DNA of 64,000 nt, from contig CAKTLG010000005.1 of the NCBI GenBank assembly GCA_934572465.1, positions 1 through 64,000 on the forward strand, written 5' to 3'. The notes beneath the pieces were generated by a model. That model was not told where the DNA came from and searched no databases. It worked only from the letters and a program-made list of their open reading frames with translations. A program made the position numbers and the translations under genes. The DNA is from an uncultured Oscillospiraceae bacterium (GTDB taxonomy: Bacteria > Bacillota > Clostridia > Oscillospirales > Oscillospiraceae). Shown here in pieces: positions 8,138 to 16,064 of the stretch (positions within the stretch are counted from its first letter, which is position 1; each line of letters begins with the position of its first letter).

Positions 8138-8192
8138 TGAGCGCAGGATGCTCCCATGTAGATCTCATTTGTTTACGGGTCCTGATGTTGTG

Positions 8193-8226
8193 TTAAGTCA
8201 TGATGGAAATCATGGCTTAATTTTTT
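8193..8226 (+). terminator. Riboswitch expression-platform terminator
   Basis: Stem TTAAGTCATGAT (8193-8204), loop GGAA, ATCATGGCTTAA (8209-8220), then six T. Its left arm repeats GTCATGATG, also present in the 3' strand of the aptamer P1 (8131-8139). The right arm can therefore pair with either copy, which gives the anti-terminator. Confidence 0.88.
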
Positions 8227-8259
8227 ATCTGTGCAGAGACACAGGAAAGGAGAAACATC

Positions 8260-9798
8260 ATGACCTTTGCAGGAACCTTCTGGGCGCTCGTGCCCCCCAT
8301 CATCGCTATCACGCTGGCGCTGATCACCAAGGAAGCGTATTCGTCGCTGTTCATCGGCGTGGTCGTCGGCGCACTGTTCGCCTGCAACTTTTCCCCCATC
8401 GCGACGATCGATATGATCGTCAACGACGGTCTCGTCACCGCCATCGCCGATAACGCCGGCATCTTCCTCTTCCTCGTGCTGCTGGGCATCATCGTCGCGC
8501 TCGTCAATCTGGCCGGCGGCAGCGCGGCCTTCGGCCGCTGGGCGGAAAAGAACATCCACACCCGCGTGGGCGCCGAGCTTGCGACCTTTGCCCTCGGCAT
8601 CCTGATCTTCATCGACGACTATTTCAACTGCCTGACCGTCGGCTCGGTCATGCGTCCGGTGACTGACCGCCACCAGATCTCGCGCCCGAAGCTCGCCTAT
8701 CTCATCGACGCTACCGCCGCCCCCGTGTGCATGATCGCGCCGATCTCGTCCTGGGCCGCCGCCGTGTCCTCCACCGCCGAGGACCTTGACACCGGCATCT
8801 CCGGCATCGAGCTGTTCATCCGCGCCATCCCCTATAACTTCTACTCTCTGCTGACGTTTGTCTTCATCATCGCCATCACGCTCATGCGCTTCGACTACGG
8901 CCCCATGCGCGGCTTTGAGGAGCGCGCCCACTCCACCGGCGACCTCTCCGCCGCCGAAAACAGTGCCGAGGAGAACGCCAATCCCCGCGGCCGCGTGATC
9001 GACCTTGTCATCCCCGTCGTCATCCTCATCATCACCTGCACCATCGGCATGATCTACGTCGGCGGCTTCTTCGGCACCGACGCCTGGGGCGGCACCGACT
9101 GCGCCGGCGATTTCATCGGCGCCTTCGGCAACACCGACGCCTTTATCGGCCTGCCCTGGGGCGGTCTCATTGCACTGGTGATCACCGTTATCTACCTCGT
9201 CGCCCGCCGCGTCGTCGGCTTCCGCGACGCCATGGGCTGCATCCCCAAGGGCTTCCAGGCCATGATCTCCCCCATCATCATCCTGACGCTCGCCGTCTCG
9301 CTCAAGACCACGCTCAACGCGCTGGGCGCCGCAGACTATGTGCATGACCTGATGTATGCCGCCTCCGAGGGGCTTTACAATATGCTCCCCGCGGTCATCT
9401 TCCTCGTCGCGTGCGTGCTGGCCTTTGCCTCCGGCACGTCCTGGGGCACCTTCGGCATCCTGATCCCCATCGTTACCGCCATCTTCCCCAGCGACAGCAG
9501 CCTGCTTTACATCGGCATCTCCGCCTGCTGCGCGGGCGCCGTGTGCGGCGACCACTGCTCTCCCATCTCCGACACGACCATCATGTCCTCCGCGGGCGCG
9601 CAGTGCGAGCACGTCAACCACGTTGCGACCCAGCTGCCCTATGCCATTACCGTCGCTGTGCTGAGCTTTGTGAGCTTCATTCTCGCGGGCTTCATTCAGA
9701 ACTGGGTCATCTGCCTTGCCGTCGGCGCGGTGCTGACCGTTGCGACCCTCTTTGCCATCCGCAATATGGAGGCGAGAAAGGCCCGCTTTGTCGACTGA
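8260..9798 (+). CDS. NhaC-family Na+/H+ antiporter-like transporter, probable lysine transporter
   Basis: A 512-residue integral membrane protein with about 12 hydrophobic segments. Family signatures include the charged IFIDDYFNCLTVGSVMRPVTD segment near residue 125 and the SGTSWGTFGILIPI and CGDHCSPISDTTIMSSAGA motifs near residues 390-440. NhaC-type proteins under L-box control have been predicted by comparative genomics to be lysine transporters (LysW). The lysine riboswitch immediately upstream supports that substrate here more strongly than sodium/proton exchange. AAAGGAG precedes ATG 8260. Confidence 0.9.
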   Translation: MTFAGTFWALVPPIIAITLALITKEAYSSLFIGVVVGALFACNFSPIATIDMIVNDGLVTAIADNAGIFLFLVLLGIIVALVNLAGGSAAFGRWAEKNIHTRVGAELATFALGILIFIDDYFNCLTVGSVMRPVTDRHQISRPKLAYLIDATAAPVCMIAPISSWAAAVSSTAEDLDTGISGIELFIRAIPYNFYSLLTFVFIIAITLMRFDYGPMRGFEERAHSTGDLSAAENSAEENANPRGRVIDLVIPVVILIITCTIGMIYVGGFFGTDAWGGTDCAGDFIGAFGNTDAFIGLPWGGLIALVITVIYLVARRVVGFRDAMGCIPKGFQAMISPIIILTLAVSLKTTLNALGAADYVHDLMYAASEGLYNMLPAVIFLVACVLAFASGTSWGTFGILIPIVTAIFPSDSSLLYIGISACCAGAVCGDHCSPISDTTIMSSAGAQCEHVNHVATQLPYAITVAVLSFVSFILAGFIQNWVICLAVGAVLTVATLFAIRNMEARKARFVD

Positions 9799-9826
9799 GA
9801 GCGGCCGTTTATCTCCGCACCGTCCC

Positions 9827-9857
9827 AAAGAGCCGGACTTTCGTCCGGCTCTTTTTT
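9827..9857 (+). terminator. Terminator after the NhaC-family gene
   Basis: AAAGAGCCGGAC / GTCCGGCTCTTT stem with a 4-nt loop and a T run. Confidence 0.92.
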
Positions 9858-9941
9858 GCGCTTTGGCATAAAGAGGGCTTTTCTTTCCGGCCGGGGCATG
9901 GTATAATTCAACAAAACTCTCGCCATCGGAGGTCGCAGACT

Positions 9942-10898
9942 ATGGGCATCGTTGTTCTGGGCGCTGTTTTCGTCGATATCAAGGGCTATCCGCTCTCATC
10001 CTATATCCCCGGCGGACGCAACGCCGGACGTGTCGTGCAGGTGCATGGCGGCGTGAGCCGCAACATCGTTGAGGATATCGCGAACGTCGAGCTTCGCCCC
10101 ACGTTCGTCAGCCTTGTCGACGAGACGAGCGCGGGCGCGGACGTTGTGAAAAAGCTCCAGAGCCACAAGGTCGACACGCGCTATATCCGCCGCACCGAGG
10201 ACGGCATGGGCACATGGCTCGCCATCTTCGACAACACCGGCGACGTGACCGCCGCGATCTCCAAGCGGCCCGACCTCCGCCCCATCGCGGGGATCCTTGA
10301 CGAGCAGGGCGACGAGATCTTTGCCAACGCCGACAGCATTTCGCTGGAGCTCGACATGGAAAAGGAGGTCGTCAAGCGCGCCTTCGCCCTCGCCGAGAAG
10401 TACGACAAGCCCATCTACGCCGTCGTGTCCAACATGAGCATCGCCGTGGAGCGGCGCGACTTCATGCGTCAGGTGCACTGCTTCATCTGCAACCAGCAGG
10501 AGGCGGGCATCCTCTTTTCCGAAAATTACGACGACGCGACCCCCGAGGAGATGCTCGAAACGCTCAAGGTCAAGATCCGCGCCGCGCAGATCTCGCGCAT
10601 GGTCGTTACCATGGGCGCGCAGGGCGCGGTGTTCGCCACGCTCGACGGTGAAGCGGGCTGGTGTCCTGCCAAGAAGGTCGACGTGAAGGATACGACCGGC
10701 GCGGGCGACGCGTTCTTTGCCGGCGTCGTCATCGGGCAGACCTACGGCAAGACGATGATGGAGGCCTGCGAGATCGGCACGCGTCTGGCGGCGTCGGTCA
10801 TCACGACGGGCGAAAACGTCTGCCCGCGCTATCTTCCCAGCGAATTCGGCCTGGATATCCCCGAGCCGGACGAAGCGCAGCTCGCGCTTGAGTTCTGA
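9942..10898 (+). CDS. PfkB-family sugar or nucleoside kinase, pseudouridine-kinase-like
   Basis: A 318-residue ribokinase-fold kinase. The N-terminal glycine motif reads HGGVSRNIVEDIA, close to the GGVxRNIAE form of pseudouridine kinases. The C-terminal PfkB signature DTTGAGDAFFAG near residue 245 contains the catalytic Asp and anion hole. The usual partner psuG (pseudouridine-5'-phosphate glycosidase) is not in the window, so the substrate is a guess. It has an extended -10 TATAAT at 9902-9907 and ATCGGAGG before ATG 9942. It may be co-transcribed with the lipoprotein gene 33 bp downstream. Confidence 0.88.
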   Translation: MGIVVLGAVFVDIKGYPLSSYIPGGRNAGRVVQVHGGVSRNIVEDIANVELRPTFVSLVDETSAGADVVKKLQSHKVDTRYIRRTEDGMGTWLAIFDNTGDVTAAISKRPDLRPIAGILDEQGDEIFANADSISLELDMEKEVVKRAFALAEKYDKPIYAVVSNMSIAVERRDFMRQVHCFICNQQEAGILFSENYDDATPEEMLETLKVKIRAAQISRMVVTMGAQGAVFATLDGEAGWCPAKKVDVKDTTGAGDAFFAGVVIGQTYGKTMMEACEIGTRLAASVITTGENVCPRYLPSEFGLDIPEPDEAQLALEF

Positions 10899-10931
10899 CC
10901 GTATCTTATTGGATATAAGGAGGAAACCGCC

Positions 10932-11936
10932 ATGAAAAAAGCGCTCACCACCGTCCTGACTCTCGTTTTTCTGCTGACCGCCTGCGGCGAGACGACCCTG
11001 CCGGACAATTCTGAGCAGAACCCCGTCGTCGACGGCCCGGAGGCCGGCGCACCCGCAGTGCCTGACAGCTGCCTGCTCTATTACGAGCTGGGCGGCGCGC
11101 CCGTGCGCGCGGAGGACAAGACGCTCCCGCTCGCGCAGAACGCGGGCGACGGCTACCAGACCACCTACAGCGTGTGGTACGGGGGCGAGTATCAGGATCT
11201 CGCCCTGACCGACGGCGACAGCGGCATTTCCGTTGCCGATATGACGGACGGGAGAGCGGCGTTCGACTATGGGGCGGGGCTCGTCGTCTGGAACGGCGAG
11301 CGCTATCACTGCGCGCACCTGACCGCGCAGGACAGCTACATCCCCAACATCTCCCCCAACGCGCAGGGAGGCATCCTGCTGCTCGACATCAGCGGCGACT
11401 GCTGGGCTGACGGCGGCGTGGACGACGTCGCCTGCTTCACGGGCTTCAGCACGGTCGTGATCTGCGGCAGCGGCACGCTGCGCATCGACGGGGCGGGGCT
11501 CGGCGTCGGCGAGGGCAAGCCCTCGTACCTGCCGGGGCTGATGCTCGACGGCGTTTCGCTCAGCAGCGGCGGCGTTTTTCTGAACGAGCGCTCCTATGAC
11601 GCGGCCCCTGCGCTCTTTGTCCGCTCCGGCGCGCTGGAGACCGATGTGCTCGTGCTCTCCGGCAACCTCTGTGTCGCGGGCGGCAGCGTGAAGACGCAGT
11701 ACATCGACGGCGCGCCGAACGCCGTCTTCCGCGGCGGCACGTTCGAGACGGAGCAGTGGGGCGACACGGTCGTTCCCGCGCTCATCCTCTCCGGCGGCGA
11801 CGCTACCTGCACCGACTGGCTGCCGCAGGGCACCAGCATCGAGATCGGCGCGGGCACGATGACCGCCAACGGCATCCGCTACTGGGATACCGTCCACGTC
11901 TACGACGGCGGGGAGATCGTCGATCTGATGGATTAA
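10932..11936 (+). CDS. Lipoprotein with beta-helix/carbohydrate-binding-like repeats
   Basis: A 334-residue lipoprotein. Signal peptide and lipobox LLTAC give a lipidated cysteine at about residue 18. A Pro/Glu linker follows, then a domain from about residue 95 with repeated short beta segments: VVICGSGTLRIDG, VLVLSGNLCVAGG and LILSGGDATCTDW. These resemble right-handed beta-helix or carbohydrate-binding repeats seen in the larger proteins at 41.2-45.2 kb. No catalytic motif is visible. AAGGAGG precedes the ATG, and a strong terminator follows. Confidence 0.82.
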   Translation: MKKALTTVLTLVFLLTACGETTLPDNSEQNPVVDGPEAGAPAVPDSCLLYYELGGAPVRAEDKTLPLAQNAGDGYQTTYSVWYGGEYQDLALTDGDSGISVADMTDGRAAFDYGAGLVVWNGERYHCAHLTAQDSYIPNISPNAQGGILLLDISGDCWADGGVDDVACFTGFSTVVICGSGTLRIDGAGLGVGEGKPSYLPGLMLDGVSLSSGGVFLNERSYDAAPALFVRSGALETDVLVLSGNLCVAGGSVKTQYIDGAPNAVFRGGTFETEQWGDTVVPALILSGGDATCTDWLPQGTSIEIGAGTMTANGIRYWDTVHVYDGGEIVDLMD

Positions 11937-11951
11937 ACCTCCGCACAAAGG

Positions 11952-11989
11952 AAAAGGCTCCATACCCTTGAGGTATGGAGCCCTTTTTT
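11952..11989. terminator. Bidirectional terminator between two convergent lipoprotein genes
   Basis: GGCTCCATACC / GGTATGGAGCC stem, 5-nt loop, A-rich left flank and T6 right flank. Confidence 0.92.
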
Positions 11990-12004
11990 GCCGTATTGCG
12001 CGCC

Positions 12005-12679
12005 CTATCCCGCGAGCGCACCGGCGATGGCGTCGAGCGTGAAGCGGGTCCACGCAAGGTCCTCCTTGGCGGACTGCTCGGCGAGAAACGCGCTGTACGC
12101 GGTTTCATCAACGCTCTCGCCGTTGAGCGTATAGACGACGCTGCCGTCGCTGCCGCCGAGCATGGCGGCAAAGTCGTCATAGACCAGCACGCCGTTTTCA
12201 AAGCGGGCGCGGGCTGCGCCGTTGTCGAACGCGCCGTTCGACCATTCGAACGTGCCGTCGGCCTTCGGCGACAGGAAGCCGCGGTAGACGACCTGATTGG
12301 CATAGACGTCATAGTCGCAGGTGAGGATGACGTATTCCTCGCTGCCGCTCTGCGTGATGGCGAGGATCAGCTCCTCCGCGCCGTTGCCGTCCATGTCGAG
12401 CAGCGCGAAGCGGTCGATCGTCCAGTCCGTGTCCGAGCCGTCGACGCCCTTGGCGGCGTAGACGTCAGGCGCGCGGAACGAGGCGGTCACCGGCGCGACG
12501 CCGGCGTTGATGAGGTTCGCCGTCACGGTGACATCGCCGGTGAAGAAGTCCTCATAGAGATTGCCCGCCTGCGCATTGGGCGGAGTGTCGTCCGCGTCGT
12601 CTGATTTCTGCCCGCAGGCGGTCAGCAGCAGCGCGAGGGTGAAAGCGGCGGTGAGACCGCGCAGAAGATATGGTTTCAT
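12005..12679 (-). CDS. Lipoprotein of unknown function with an acidic DMDGNGAEEL loop
   Basis: A 224-residue lipoprotein. MKPYLLRG is followed by a hydrophobic leader and lipobox LLTAC near residue 22. The mature domain contains FALLDMDGNGAEELILAI, a calcium-loop-like pattern typical of VCBS/FG-GAP and related extracellular repeats, followed by Tyr-rich beta segments (CDYDVYANQVVYRGF). GGAAAGGAG precedes ATG 12679. No enzyme motif can be seen. It is convergent with the previous lipoprotein gene. Confidence 0.8.
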   Translation of the reverse strand: MKPYLLRGLTAAFTLALLLTACGQKSDDADDTPPNAQAGNLYEDFFTGDVTVTANLINAGVAPVTASFRAPDVYAAKGVDGSDTDWTIDRFALLDMDGNGAEELILAITQSGSEEYVILTCDYDVYANQVVYRGFLSPKADGTFEWSNGAFDNGAARARFENGVLVYDDFAAMLGGSDGSVVYTLNGESVDETAYSAFLAEQSAKEDLAWTRFTLDAIAGALAG

Positions 12680-12780
12680 GGAGTTGCTCCTTTCCGATGT
12701 TTGCCGCACGGCCTGCGGCGCTGTTGATGGTAACATGACTTTAGACGCAGGTCGTTATAAAAAGGTTGCAGTCTGGAGAC

Positions 12781-12810
12781 AAAAAGAAAAAGAGCGCCAG
12801 GCGCTCTTTT
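12781..12810 (-). terminator. Terminator after the small export protein gene
   Basis: AAAAGAGCGC / GCGCTCTTTT stem (12788-12797, 12801-12810). The minus-strand T-tract continues to 12781. Confidence 0.85.
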
Positions 12811-12813
12811 CCT

Positions 12814-13305
12814 TTAGAATAAGAGGGTGACCCCGTATGTCAGCGCCGTGATGATGCACCCCGCGATAAAAACGCCCGCGAGGATGACGGGCACGGCGCG
12901 CTTTAAGCGCATATCGAGCACCGCCGCGATGAGCGCGCCCGTCCACGCGCCGGTGCCGGGCAGGGGGATGGCGACGAAGATCAGGAGACCCCACGTCTGA
13001 TAGCGCGAAACGTCCACGCTCTTTTCCCGCGCGCGCTCCTCGAGCCGCGAGACGAGGCCGCCGAGCTTTGGGATATGGACGCGCACCCACTTGAAGAGCG
13101 GGCGGACGAAGAGAATGATGAACGGCACGGGGAGCATGTTGCCGACGAGCGCGGCGAAAAACGCCGTGGGGATGGGAAGCCCCATCGCAACGCCCGCGGG
13201 AAGTCCGCCGCGCAGCTCGACGATGGGCAGCATCGAGATGAGCATTGTGAGCAGCGTTTCGCCGAGGGGCGTTTCGTGCAGCCAAAGAGAGATGGATTCC
13301 AGCAT
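12814..13305 (-). CDS. Small multi-drug export family protein (COG2426-like)
   Basis: A 163-residue membrane protein with four or five hydrophobic segments. The family signature MLPIVELRGGLPAGVAMGLP is near residue 30, and VAIPLPGTGAWTGALIAAVL near residue 115. The family is named small multi-drug export protein, although its substrate is not established experimentally as far as I know. ATG 13305 has GGAAAGGAG upstream. A monocistronic gene ends at a terminator 4 bp past the stop. Confidence 0.88.
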   Translation of the reverse strand: MLESISLWLHETPLGETLLTMLISMLPIVELRGGLPAGVAMGLPIPTAFFAALVGNMLPVPFIILFVRPLFKWVRVHIPKLGGLVSRLEERAREKSVDVSRYQTWGLLIFVAIPLPGTGAWTGALIAAVLDMRLKRAVPVILAGVFIAGCIITALTYGVTLLF

Positions 13306-13405
13306 GGCGCTCCTTTCCAAAATCAATACCTGATCTGTAAGGCATCATAGCATGAAACGGGGGAGCGCGCAAGTGCCGCGCCGCGAAAGGCGCGCAAAGC
13401 GGGAA

Positions 13406-13435
13406 GAAAGGCTCCGGACGCGTCCGGAGCCTTTC
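13406..13435. terminator. Terminator after the 25-codon peptide gene
   Basis: A 30-bp perfect palindrome centred at 13420/13421 (GAAAGGCTCCGGACG and its complement), with T-rich sequence on both strands. It begins 14 nt after the small gene's stop. Confidence 0.85.
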
Positions 13436-13449
13436 TTTTGAGTACGGGA

Positions 13450-13527
13450 TCAGCGGTTGTTCTGGTTCTGGTTGTTGTTCTGGTTCTGCTCGTTGTTCTG
13501 ATCGGTGTTCTGCTTGCGCTCCTTCAT
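13450..13527 (-). CDS. 25-residue Asn/Gln-rich peptide
   Basis: A very short gene starting at ATG 13527 with MKERKQNTDQ and continuing almost wholly with Asn and Gln to a C-terminal Arg. It is supported by an excellent ribosome binding site (AAAGGAGG, 9-nt spacing) and a strong terminator 14 nt after its stop. No transmembrane segment or signal peptide is present. The composition is reminiscent of gamma-type small acid-soluble spore proteins, but it is far shorter and lacks their repeats. I do not recognise it. Confidence 0.6.
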   Translation of the reverse strand: MKERKQNTDQNNEQNQNNNQNQNNR

Positions 13528-13630
13528 GCTTTTGCGCCTCCTTTCTCGTTGAACTGCCTGCGACCATAGTGTTGACGCGCCAAAGAAAAAATATACCAGA
13601 AATATTTTTTTGCGATCTTGCAGATTGTGA

Positions 13631-13659
13631 TTGACAAACGCCGCGCGGGAGGATATAAT
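13631..13659 (+). promoter_or_regulatory. Promoter of the infC-rpmI-rplT operon
   Basis: Consensus TTGACA (13631-13636), 17-bp spacer, consensus TATAAT (13654-13659). This is the best match in the window, fitting a highly expressed translation operon. Confidence 0.92.
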
Positions 13660-13762
13660 CCTATCGCAAAACAAAGAAGAGCGGCAGCATCCGTTCTCAC
13701 CCCCAGCGAAGCGAAGGGGTCGATCATGGAAAACAGAGCCTTCGGGCTTTTTGTGTCGTGGT

Positions 13763-13790
13763 ACGGGTGCAGATGCTGCGCCCGTTTTTT
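13763..13790 (+). terminator. Leader attenuator of infC-rpmI-rplT (L20-leader type)
   Basis: Stem ACGGGTGCAG / CTGCGCCCGT with loop ATG and a T6 tract, located between the promoter and the infC start. Bacillota repress this operon when L20 binds a leader RNA and favours such a terminator. A second small hairpin with a T run (GAGCC-TTCG-GGCTTTTT at about 13736-13752) precedes it. The L20 mechanism is inferred from gene order. Confidence 0.8.
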
Positions 13791-13840
13791 GTTTGCCGTT
13801 CCATCAGTTCAAAAAATTCAGAAAACGGAGGTGCTTCGGT

Positions 13841-14359
13841 ATTAGCAGCAACGTGCATCAGATCAACGAGGAGATCCGGGACAGCGAGATCCGCCTGATC
13901 AGCTCGACCGGCGAGCAGCTTGGCATCATGTCCGCCGCGCAGGCACAGCACATCGCCGACGAGCAGGGGCTTGACCTTGTCAAGATCTCGCCGCAGGCCA
14001 CGCCGCCTGTCTGCCGTCTCATGGACTACGGCAAGTTCCGCTTCGAGCAGGGCAAGCGCGAGAAGGAAGCCAGAAAGAATCAGCGCGTCGTCGAGATCAA
14101 GGAAGTGCGCATGTCTCCGGGCATTGATGTGGGCGATTTCAACACCAAGCTCAAAAACGCCCAGAAGTTCATTGCCGACGGCAACCGTGTCAAGGTCTCT
14201 GTCCGCTTCCGCGGGCGCGAGATGGCGCATACGGACATTGGCCGCGATCTGCTCGTGCGCTTTGCGGAGGCTGCCGCCGACGTCGCCAACCTGGATAAAG
14301 AGCCCAAGATGGAGGGCCGCAGCATGTCGATCTTCCTTTCCCCGAAGGCGGGAAAGTAA
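13841..14359 (+). CDS. infC: Translation initiation factor IF-3 (AUU start codon)
   Basis: The 172-residue IF-3 binds the 30S subunit, prevents premature joining and checks start codons. VHQINEEIR starts the N-domain, CRLMDYGKFRFEQGKREKEARKNQR forms the linker, and the C-domain includes KVSVRFRGREMAH and the DxxKEPKMEGRSMSIFLSP end. No ATG, GTG or TTG lies at a suitable place. An ATT codon at 13841 sits 8 bp after GGAGGTG and gives the correct N-terminus. Bacterial infC genes commonly use AUU, which lets IF-3 repress its own synthesis. It is the first gene of the operon with rpmI and rplT. Confidence 0.95.
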   Translation: MSSNVHQINEEIRDSEIRLISSTGEQLGIMSAAQAQHIADEQGLDLVKISPQATPPVCRLMDYGKFRFEQGKREKEARKNQRVVEIKEVRMSPGIDVGDFNTKLKNAQKFIADGNRVKVSVRFRGREMAHTDIGRDLLVRFAEAAADVANLDKEPKMEGRSMSIFLSPKAGK

Positions 14360-14398
14360 GCCCCGCGCAACTACAAATACGAAAAGGAGAAACTTACT

Positions 14399-14596
14399 AT
14401 GCCCAAGCTGAAAACCCATAGCGGTTCCAAGAAGAGATTCAACCTGACCAAGACCGGCAAGGTCAAGGTCGCCAAGGCTTTCAAGAGCCACATCCTGACC
14501 AAGAAGCCCACCAAGCGTACCCGTCGTCTGCGTCAGGGCGGCTATGCTGACAAGACCACTGCCAGCACCATCCGCAAGATGATCCCCTACAAATAA
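14399..14596 (+). CDS. rpmI: 50S ribosomal protein L35
   Basis: The 65-residue basic protein [28 protein letters not shown]... is unmistakable L35, full length. It lies 39 bp after infC with AAAAGGAG upstream, and 34 bp before rplT. Confidence 0.98.
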   Translation: MPKLKTHSGSKKRFNLTKTGKVKVAKAFKSHILTKKPTKRTRRLRQGGYADKTTASTIRKMIPYK

Positions 14597-14630
14597 TTCA
14601 AACGATACGCTTTAAGGAGGCTTATACAAT

Positions 14631-14981
14631 ATGGCACGTGTTAAGGGCGCGATGATGACGCGCAAGAGAAGAAACAAGACCCTCAAGCTCGCCAAGGGCT
14701 ACTGGGGCAATAAATCCCGCCACTTCAAGATGGCCAACGAGCAGGTCATGAAGTCCCTGACCTACGCTTACGTCGGCCGCCGCCTGAAGAAGAGAGACTT
14801 CCGCTCCCTGTGGATCACCCGTATCTCCGCTGCCTGCAAGCTCAACGGCATGAATTATTCCACCTTCATGCACGGTCTGAAGACCGCCGGCATCGAGATC
14901 AACCGCAAGATGCTCAGCGAAATGGCCATCAACGACGCCGTCGCTTTCGCCAAGCTCGTCGAGATCGCGAAGAACGCCTGA
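14631..14981 (+). CDS. rplT: 50S ribosomal protein L20
   Basis: A 116-residue early-assembly 23S rRNA-binding protein with [26 protein letters not shown] at the start, then [19 protein letters not shown], and the normal length. In Bacillota L20 also represses its own operon through the leader upstream of infC. AAGGAGG precedes the ATG. Confidence 0.98.
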   Translation: MARVKGAMMTRKRRNKTLKLAKGYWGNKSRHFKMANEQVMKSLTYAYVGRRLKKRDFRSLWITRISAACKLNGMNYSTFMHGLKTAGIEINRKMLSEMAINDAVAFAKLVEIAKNA

Positions 14982-14998
14982 GCTTACCCGATATGATG

Positions 14999-15034
14999 AA
15001 AAGCGCCGCTGCCCGAGGCAGCGGCGCTTTTTTT
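14999..15034 (+). terminator. Terminator of the infC-rpmI-rplT operon
   Basis: AAGCGCCGCTGCC / GGCAGCGGCGCTT stem, 3-nt loop CGA, T7. Confidence 0.95.
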
Positions 15035-15037
15035 CGT

Positions 15038-15952
15038 TCATTCGCCGCGCAGCGGCAGCGAGCCGCGCAGCAGATGCAGAAAGCGCGGCAGCGCGGGATT
15101 CGTGCTGCTGCTCTGCCAGGCGGCGATGATCTCCTCCTCCTCGCCTGCACCGGAGAGGGGGACGAAGACGAGGTTGTCGGCGTTGTAGAGTTTGCCGGTG
15201 CAGTAATCGGGCAGGATGGAGATGCCCTCCTCGGCGGCGACCATCATCAGCGCGCTCTCCGTGTCGGCGGAGCGGAAGAGGATGTTGGGCTTGTAGCCCG
15301 CGTCCTTGTAGAGCTGCATGAAAAACGCGTCGCCGTAGGAATCGTCCGCCGCGTCGGGCGACATGTAGATGATGCTCTCCCCGCGCAGCTCCTGCCGGCT
15401 CAGGCGGCGGCGCTGGGCAAGGGGATGGCCGGCGTAGAGCGCGACGACGAGCCGCGCCTTTTCCACCGTCTCGAAGGCGACGCCCTCCTGCGTTTTCAGA
15501 TTCGTCGAGTCCCAGGTGAAGATCACGTCGTATTCCTGATGCAGCAGCCCCGCGGCGAGCACGTCGGTCGAACAGCGGTAGAACGTGATGAGCACGTTGG
15601 CGTTCTGCTGGTGGAAGCGGCGCATCAGCTCGGAGAGGTCGCTGCGCTCGTAGCCGCGCACATAGCCCACGCGCAGCGAGCCGGCGAGTCCCGTGGAGGC
15701 GTCGTGCACGCGTTCCTGCGCGCGGCTCATGCGCTCTAAAATGGCGCGGGCGTCCTGCAGAAAGGCGGTCCCCGCGCTCGTCAGGCTCACGGGGCGGGTG
15801 CTGCGGTCGAACAGCGCGCAGCCGAGCGACTCCTCCAGCAGCCGGATCTGCTGCGTCACGGCGGTCTGGGAGATGTAGTATTGCTCGGCCGCTCTGGTAA
15901 AGCTGCGGTGCTCGGCCGCCGAGACGAAGTATTTCAGCTGGTTGCGGTTCAT
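15038..15952 (-). CDS. LysR-family transcriptional regulator
   Basis: A 304-residue regulator. The N-terminal winged helix is MNRNQLKYFVSAAEHRSFTRAAEQYYISQTAVTQQIRLLEESLG, followed by FDRSTRPVSLTSAG. The substrate-binding half starts at about residue 92 (GSLRVGYVRG). ATG 15952 is the start that gives the standard LTTR N-terminus. It is divergent from an SNF-family transporter across 112 bp that contain two palindromes, so that transporter is its likely target. The inducer is unknown. Confidence 0.93.
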   Translation of the reverse strand: MNRNQLKYFVSAAEHRSFTRAAEQYYISQTAVTQQIRLLEESLGCALFDRSTRPVSLTSAGTAFLQDARAILERMSRAQERVHDASTGLAGSLRVGYVRGYERSDLSELMRRFHQQNANVLITFYRCSTDVLAAGLLHQEYDVIFTWDSTNLKTQEGVAFETVEKARLVVALYAGHPLAQRRRLSRQELRGESIIYMSPDAADDSYGDAFFMQLYKDAGYKPNILFRSADTESALMMVAAEEGISILPDYCTGKLYNADNLVFVPLSGAGEEEEIIAAWQSSSTNPALPRFLHLLRGSLPLRGE

Positions 15953-15967
15953 CCCTCTGCTCCTAAC

Positions 15968-16043
15968 ATAAGTTTTTCTTATTTTAACATGGGAAATGCG
16001 GCCTTGTAAAGCAAAAATATTTGCATTAAGATAAGTACATCTT
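15968..16043. promoter_or_regulatory. Divergent control region with two LTTR-type palindromes
   Basis: ATAAG-N5-CTTAT (15968-15982) and AAGAT-N6-ATCTT (16028-16043) lie between the LysR gene and the transporter. The second covers the -10 of a TTGTAA (16004-16009)-N17-TAAGAT (16027-16032) promoter reading into the transporter. Confidence 0.6.
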
Positions 16044-16064
16044 TTGTGAGTGAGGTTGGAGAAA

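Noticed and set aside
13726..13845. 39-codon frame in the infC leader
   Set aside because: The frame passes through the attenuator stem and has only a weak ribosome binding site. It probably arises from the structured RNA; I left it out as a gene but mention it under infC.
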